Source: Cyanobacteria bacterium UBA9971 (lineage in GTDB: Bacteria; Cyanobacteriota; Vampirovibrionia; Gastranaerophilales; UBA9971). From it: 8,847 bases of DNA. Under the pieces are notes generated by a model. That model was not told where the DNA came from, made no database searches, and saw only the letters and a list, made by a program, of their open reading frames with translations. Position 1 is the stretch's first letter, and each line of letters starts with the position of its first letter. Location: contig DNRP01000051.1 of the NCBI GenBank assembly GCA_003499955.1, forward strand, positions 3,629 to 12,475, in the 5' to 3' direction. Positions 5,591-8,847 of this stretch are shown piece after piece. The position numbers and the translations under genes were made by a program.

Positions 5591-6352
5591 ATGGAATATA
5601 AAAGCAGAATTCCCGATATAGATAAAGCTAAAGAAACTATAGTTAAGTATAGACCCTTAAATAAAGATGTTTTAGAACAACTAAAGCAATATTATCGTAT
5701 TTCATTTACTTATTCAAGTAATGCTATTGAAGGAAACACGCTCACAGAAACAGAAACTAAAATAATCCTTGAAGATGGAATTACAATAGGCGGACATCCA
5801 ATTAGAGAAATACAGGAAGCTCTAGGGCATAGTGAAGCATACGACTTACTTTATAAGCTTTCTAGTAATCCTGAAATCAAGGAACAAGATATACTAGATC
5901 TGCATAATTTTCTATATAGACAAGTTGACCTTGACAAAGCAGGTAAATACAGAGATAAACAGGTAATTATTACAGGTACCGAGTTTATTCCTCCTTCACC
6001 TCAAAAAGTTCCTGACTTAATGAAAAAATTTGCGGATGATATTCCAGAGTTGAAATCTAAGCACCATCCTGTTGAATTTGCTGCCTTATTACATTTGAAT
6101 TTAGTCACAATTCATCCATTTAGTGATGGTAATGGAAGGACAGCAAGGCTTTTGATGAATTTAGCATTATTGCAGGCTGGTTATATAACAACGATAATTC
6201 CGCCTGTAATGAGAAATGATTACATTTATTCACTTAAAAGAGCTCAAATAGAGCCAAAAGATAGTCAGTTCTTTATTAACTTTATATCAGAGTGCGTTTA
6301 TGAAAGTACAAAAGATTATTTAAGAATTCTTGAAAGATTAATTGAAGATTAA
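5591..6352 (+). CDS. fic: class II Fic family protein, probable AMP transferase
   Basis: A 253-aa Fic-domain enzyme. Fic proteins usually transfer AMP from ATP to a Ser, Thr or Tyr hydroxyl of a target protein, and some remove it. The signature HPFSDGNGRTAR (175-186) is complete, with catalytic His175, the Asp179 metal ligand and the anion-binding Gly/Asn/Arg residues. An N-terminal SNAIEG (43-48) matches the [S/T]xxxE[G/N] inhibitory helix, whose Glu47 is expected to block productive ATP binding by contacting the second Arg of the motif. It is therefore class II and self-inhibited. A flap segment lies around GTEFIPPSP (129-137). No C-terminal winged helix is present, so it is a short form. 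The start is fixed by AAAGAGGA seven bases upstream of the ATG at 5591. It is intact, on the plus strand, and convergent with the membrane-protein gene. The target is unknown. Confidence 0.92.
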   Translation: MEYKSRIPDIDKAKETIVKYRPLNKDVLEQLKQYYRISFTYSSNAIEGNTLTETETKIILEDGITIGGHPIREIQEALGHSEAYDLLYKLSSNPEIKEQDILDLHNFLYRQVDLDKAGKYRDKQVIITGTEFIPPSPQKVPDLMKKFADDIPELKSKHHPVEFAALLHLNLVTIHPFSDGNGRTARLLMNLALLQAGYITTIIPPVMRNDYIYSLKRAQIEPKDSQFFINFISECVYESTKDYLRILERLIED

Positions 6353-6396
6353 AATCTTTTTATGGGAATTGTTTACGGATTTTGTAAATACTTTAT

Positions 6397-7119
6397 TTAT
6401 AGATTTTTATATCCAATAATATTATGAATATTTAAAGCTTTTTTTCTTATATCTTCAATAACGATTTGGTGAATCAGAGGGAGATTATTTTTATTAAATT
6501 TTTGTTTGTAAAGTGAAAATTTCTTTTTTAAATCTTTTTCTGGCATATATTCCAGCAGTGCCTTTGAAAAGTTTTCTCTTAAAAGAAATTTTACCTCCTC
6601 TTGTGTTTTTGAACCAGTACTAAATGCTAAAATAGGTGCCGTTGAGAAAAAAAGACTTCTTGTTAATGTATCAATTTGTTTAAATTCTTTTTTGCTTTTT
6701 ATATTTGCTTCTCTTTCAAAAAAAATGCAATAATTTCTTAATTCACCACATTCTTCGCTAACTGATATGATTGTTTTTGATAAATCAGCAAATGTAATTT
6801 TATCAAAATCTTCAGTAAAAATTTTTGGTAATTTACTATGGTTTCTACAACCGACATAAGTAAAGTCCTGTAATGCTTTTTTAAAGGCAAATAATTTTAC
6901 ACAATATTGTTCTATAAAGCGATTGTTTTCAAGCCTTCTAGCTTGTTTTTCATCAATAAACCACATTGCACAAAGCGTTATTAGTCCAGTAAAAACACCG
7001 CTTAATAATGTTGGATTAAAATGATTACCCAATATAACATTAAGATTAATATAATCAGAAATTGATACAAATATTATTAATAATGTAAGAACAAGTATTG
7101 ACCAAGGAAATTTCTGCAT
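6397..7119 (-). CDS. two-helix membrane protein of unknown function
   Basis: From the ATG at 7119 the product is 240 aa; an upstream TTG at 7167 would add 16 codons, but that extension is polar and directly precedes MQKFPWSILVLTLL, a better N-terminus. Two hydrophobic segments (about 6-24 and 37-55) are joined by a short loop (NLNVILGNHFNP). They are followed by a basic-acidic linker (DEKQARRLENN) and a largely helical, Lys-rich domain of about 175 residues, presumably cytoplasmic. Cys residues occur but form no evident metal motif. I do not recognise the family. A two-helix anchor plus soluble domain is common among putative abortive-infection membrane proteins, and the island context allows that, but nothing in the sequence proves it. 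It converges with fic; the 44-bp gap has no strong terminator. Confidence 0.6.
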   Translation of the reverse strand: MQKFPWSILVLTLLIIFVSISDYINLNVILGNHFNPTLLSGVFTGLITLCAMWFIDEKQARRLENNRFIEQYCVKLFAFKKALQDFTYVGCRNHSKLPKIFTEDFDKITFADLSKTIISVSEECGELRNYCIFFEREANIKSKKEFKQIDTLTRSLFFSTAPILAFSTGSKTQEEVKFLLRENFSKALLEYMPEKDLKKKFSLYKQKFNKNNLPLIHQIVIEDIRKKALNIHNIIGYKNL

Positions 7120-7363
7120 TATAGAACACTCGTAATAAACTACATTTAAATATTTTATTAGAATCAAAATTTAATTGCTATAAATATCTAAAAATATTTT
7201 TATAGATGCAAAGAAGCTGTGTTAATGATTCTAATATTGTAACTAATTCTTTGATTTTCAAACTAATTTTCTCATTTTCCCGGAATTACAACACTAAAAA
7301 AAATGTACTATAAAAACCTTTCAAAAGTGTTTAATAATAAATCATATAAGCCTTGTAGAAGAA

Positions 7364-7639
7364 CTATTTTTCTATAAAACTCAAGTTTTTGTCTATTTCC
7401 TCCTCAAGAGAAGCAATAATCTGTGATAATGGAATTTCAAGAGCTTCCGCTATACGCCACAGTGTTGTAAATTGTGGGTCTTTTTGTCCTCTTTCTAAAT
7501 CAGCCCAAATAGACTTCGATAATCCAACCTCATCCGAAATAAGGCTTATGGATTTTGTTTTCTCAATGCGAGCCTGCTTAATGAGCAATCCAAGTTTTTT
7601 AATAATATGTTGTCTTTGTTCTTTGTATTCACGTTGCAT
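7364..7639 (-). CDS. XRE-family transcriptional regulator
   Basis: A 91-aa single-domain HTH_3 protein. The first helix is IKKLGLLIKQARIEK. The HTH spans about 31-51 (ISLISDEVGLSKSIWADLER), then GQKDPQFTTLWRIAEALEIPLSQII completes the five-helix lambda-repressor fold. The C-terminal 15 residues are acidic and helical (SLEEEIDKN). There is no sensor domain. It is divergent from a 37-aa signal-peptide-like gene across 63 bp that contain a promoter and a pair of 12-bp direct repeats, so it most likely represses itself and/or that gene. The ATG at 7639 is followed by a basic start MQREYKEQRQ; the upstream ribosome binding site is weak. Confidence 0.85.
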   Translation of the reverse strand: MQREYKEQRQHIIKKLGLLIKQARIEKTKSISLISDEVGLSKSIWADLERGQKDPQFTTLWRIAEALEIPLSQIIASLEEEIDKNLSFIEK

Positions 7640-7662
7640 AGAAACAATTTTAGTGCTAAATT
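7634..7662 (+). promoter_or_regulatory. promoter candidate for the small peptide gene
   Basis: TTGCAT (7634-7639) and TAAATT (7657-7662) are separated by exactly 17 bp, and the -10 is preceded by TGC, giving an extended -10. The predicted start of transcription near 7669 falls inside the direct-repeat operator candidate, which suits repression by the divergent XRE protein. It overlaps the start codon of the XRE gene. Confidence 0.45.
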
Positions 7663-7691
7663 AAGAACAACCTGTACGGAATTACGAACAA
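7659..7691. promoter_or_regulatory. direct-repeat operator candidate, 21-bp period
   Basis: AATTAAGAACAA (7659-7670) and AATTACGAACAA (7680-7691) match at 11 of 12 bases and are spaced 21 bp start to start, two turns of the helix, so both lie on one face of the DNA. They lie between the divergent XRE and small-peptide genes, overlapping the predicted transcription start. Confidence 0.5.
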
Positions 7692-7702
7692 AGAGCAATT
7701 TG

Positions 7703-7816
7703 ATGAAAAAACTCTCTATAATTGCAGCAATAGCTTTGATTTATATGCTAACTTATCCTTTTGTAAGTGCTAATGTTTGGATTGTAGAAGTAGCAAGACA
7801 AGCCCAAAGCTTATAG
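7703..7816 (+). CDS. 37-aa signal-peptide-like microprotein
   Basis: The ATG at 7703 is preceded by AAAGAG at a seven-base gap. The product begins MKKLSIIAAIALIYMLTY and has a Lys-Lys n-region, a hydrophobic core of about 15 residues, and PFVSA before residue 24, a fair signal peptidase I site (VSA|N). Cleavage would release a 14-residue peptide, NVWIVEVARQAQSL. If not cleaved it would be a single-pass membrane peptide. The frame is also open upstream to a start at 7607, but that part overlaps the XRE gene antisense and has no ribosome binding site. The divergent XRE regulator and shared operator candidate suggest controlled expression. It could be a secreted peptide signal, a small membrane toxin, or the truncated start of a lost secreted protein. 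Confidence 0.5.
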   Translation: MKKLSIIAAIALIYMLTYPFVSANVWIVEVARQAQSL

Positions 7817-7990
7817 AGTATGAGAAACTCTTTATATCTTCATTGCTAATGATTTTATATCAAGTAAATAATAACAGATATCAGCTATAATCTTTTTAAA
7901 TTCGAGAAAATTATTAATAAATTTGCTAAACATAAGTGTTTGTCATAATATCAAAATTGTTTTTATACACAAATAGAATAGCAGGTGGGT

Positions 7991-8122
7991 ATGTTTCAAC
8001 AAGAATTAATTGATAAAAACCTATTAGTAGATAAGTTTATAGAAAATTATAAAATAACCTCATTTATATCTAGCGGCAGTTTTGGCGCAGTCTATTTAGC
8101 TAGTAAAAACGATAAAGATTAG
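7991..8122 (+). pseudogene. N-terminal remnant of a Ser/Thr protein kinase-like gene
   Basis: An ATG with AGGTGGG seven bases or less upstream opens a frame of only 43 codons. The product ends YKITSFISSGSFGAVYLASK and a few residues more before TAG at 8120. GSFGAVYLA is the ATP-binding glycine-rich loop that starts eukaryotic-type protein kinase domains (general pattern GxGxxGxVYxA). Everything after it, including the VAIK lysine, the HRD catalytic loop and the DFG motif, is absent. The frame is lost exactly where a nitrilase-like segment begins in another frame, so I infer a deletion that fused two unrelated gene ends. An intact start and ribosome binding site suggest the loss is recent. Confidence 0.55.
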
Positions 8123-8733
8123 GCAAAGACGATAATGATAAAAATGCATTAAATTATATTGCAACAATTTTACCTATGGGTATTTCTGGATATACAGATG
8201 CGTTTATCAATTTACGTTTAAAAAAATGGTATGCTCCAGCAGAATCAAAACTAATAAAAAAATTAGGTCTAAAAGTTCCAGACACAAAAAATATCAGCAA
8301 TGATTTATTTATTTGGAATAATTTATATTTTGCTGTATATGATTGTTTTGAACTTGTGGATATTAGATTTAGAGCAGAATTCAAAGCGGATTTAGACTTT
8401 TTAGTAGCATGTGAATGGAACAAAGATATCAAATACTTCAATAATATAGTAGAATCAGCAGCTAGAGACCTTCATTGTTATGTCATTCAGGTAAATACTT
8501 CTCAATATGGAGATAGTAAAATAGTTGCACCTAAAAAATCAGAAGAAAGCATTATTTAAAATATTAAAGGAGGAGAAGACAACATCCTAATAGGAAAAAT
8601 TGATATTGAATCATTAAGAAAATTTCAAAGTTATAAAACTGACTATATAGATAAAGAAGAATTTAAATTTAAAGCTCTGCCACCTGATTTTAAACCAAAA
8701 TACAGAAAAAGATTAAACTCAACAATGACGTAA
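8116..8733 (+). pseudogene. nitrilase-superfamily domain remnant with internal stop
   Basis: The frame opens at 8116, is broken by TAA at 8557-8559, and continues in the same frame to TAA at 8731. The downstream part (NIKGGEDNILIGKIDIESLR then KFQ) reads as a natural continuation of the upstream part, so the stop is a nonsense mutation. Counting from the ATG at 8176, the catalytic Lys candidate is in LKKWYAPAE (Lys16 or Lys17) and the nucleophile is Cys57 in VYDCFELVDIRFR. The strand ACEWN and the segment ESAARDLHCYVIQVNTSQYG also match the nitrilase fold. The part with the catalytic Glu is missing upstream. Nitrilases hydrolyse C-N bonds; a similar domain is fused to the reverse transcriptase in UG1/DRT1 antiphage proteins, and this may be the tail of such a gene (inference). 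Confidence 0.55.
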
Positions 8734-8758
8734 AAAATATTTGATGTTAAAACAACTC

Positions 8759-8778
8759 GGAACAATTTTGGAACAATT
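8759..8778. repeat. 11-bp tandem direct repeat near the right island end
   Basis: GGAACAATT occurs at 8759-8767 and 8770-8778, period 11, so both copies face one side of the helix. The position, about 50 bp inside the right attachment copy, fits integrase arm-type or excisionase binding sites, though two short copies could also be chance. Confidence 0.35.
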
Positions 8779-8790
8779 GGCAAAAACTAA

Positions 8791-8818
8791 AGGGTCTCCC
8801 GAAATGGAGACCCTTTTT
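8791..8818. terminator. bidirectional hairpin terminator inside the right island end
   Basis: AGGGTCTCC (8791-8799) pairs perfectly with GGAGACCCT (8806-8814) around a six-base loop. The plus strand is followed by TTTTTA and the minus strand by TTAGTTTTTG. On the minus strand it lies a few bases after the tRNA CCA end, so it would terminate the tRNA. It is probably supplied by the integrated element. Confidence 0.8.
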
Positions 8819-8823
8819 ATTAG

Positions 8824-8837
8824 TTGGTTGCGGGGGC
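8824..8837. repeat. right attachment-site copy within the tRNA 3' end
   Basis: TTGGTTGCGGGGGC is identical to 4829-4842. It forms the acceptor 3' strand and CCA of the tRNA entering from the right edge, so integration here would leave the tRNA functional. Confidence 0.75.
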
Positions 8838-8847
8838 CAGATTTGAA
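8825..8847 (-). tRNA. tRNA-fMet, 3' end only (cut by window edge)
   Basis: Read on the minus strand this is TTCAAATCTGGCCCCCGCAACCA: the T-loop TTCAAAT, the acceptor 3' strand, discriminator A and encoded CCA. The acceptor strand CCCCGCA would pair with CGCGGGG except at position 72, where A would face C1. That C1-A72 mismatch marks bacterial initiator tRNAs. The D-arm and anticodon lie beyond the window, so identity is inferred from the acceptor end. Confidence 0.75.

Larger units (their letters stand above)
4829..8837. mobile_element. about 4-kb genomic island inserted at the tRNA-fMet 3' end
   Basis: The interval is framed by 14-bp direct repeats (4829-4842, 8824-8837) made of the tRNA-fMet 3' end, each followed on the minus strand by its own hairpin terminator. 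This is the known footprint of site-specific integration by tyrosine recombinases. Inside are accessory-type genes of mixed orientation, several broken. No integrase, excisionase or replication gene is recognisable, so the element is decayed, satellite-like, or moved by an integrase encoded elsewhere. An alternative is loss of one of two tandem tRNA copies followed by rearrangement. Confidence 0.6.

Noticed and set aside
7389..7664. Plus-strand frame opposite the XRE gene
   Set aside because: It mirrors a strongly patterned HTH gene and has no start signals.
8154..8441. Minus-strand frame opposite the nitrilase-like remnant
   Set aside because: The plus strand shows nitrilase motifs, while this frame is Ser/Phe-rich and without pattern.

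Overview
The window comes from a low-G+C bacterium and splits into two unlike halves. From the left edge to about position 4500, every gene lies on the minus strand. There is a truncated Flp/Tad-type pilin-like gene at the edge, then a compact nitrogenase-like cluster. Read 5'->3' on the minus strand the cluster is: a small helix-turn-helix protein, a NifH-like iron-protein ATPase, an alpha (NifD/NifE-like) subunit and a beta (NifK/NifN-like) subunit. Group placement is not certain. No nifB, nifV or other FeMo-cofactor assembly gene is visible. The catalytic-component cysteines are arranged three on alpha plus one on beta, as in NifEN, chlorophyllide reductase and related nitrogenase-like reductases, not as in a true P-cluster nitrogenase. 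I infer an ATP-driven reductase of unknown substrate, or a NifEN-like scaffold, rather than a proven N2-fixing enzyme.

The cluster has been shaped by dispersed palindromic repeats of the GTCATTGCGAG/GTCATTCTGAG kind. One 81-bp copy sits in frame inside the beta subunit and adds 27 codons. A half copy encodes the last 14 residues of the NifH-like protein. A third, full copy fills the gap between the NifH-like and alpha genes.

From about 4829 to 8837 there is a roughly 4-kb AT-rich accessory island. It is bounded by a 14-bp direct repeat that matches the 3' end of an initiator tRNA (tRNA-fMet), whose gene enters from the right edge on the minus strand. Each repeat copy lies next to a strong hairpin terminator, as expected if an element integrated into the tRNA 3' end and brought a replacement 3' end and terminator. 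No integrase is visible inside, so the island looks decayed or was mobilised in trans.

The island cargo comprises a winged-helix-like fragment, two small overlapping unknown frames, an intact class II Fic enzyme with its own extended -10 promoter, a two-helix membrane protein of unknown function, and an XRE regulator divergent from a 37-aa signal-peptide-like microprotein with an unusual direct-repeat operator candidate. It ends with broken remnants of a Ser/Thr kinase and a nitrilase-like domain. The contents resemble a defence or toxin-type island in decay. The organism may be a gut or sediment lineage such as Vampirovibrionia (Melainabacteria) or another low-G+C phylum, but the sequence alone does not settle this.
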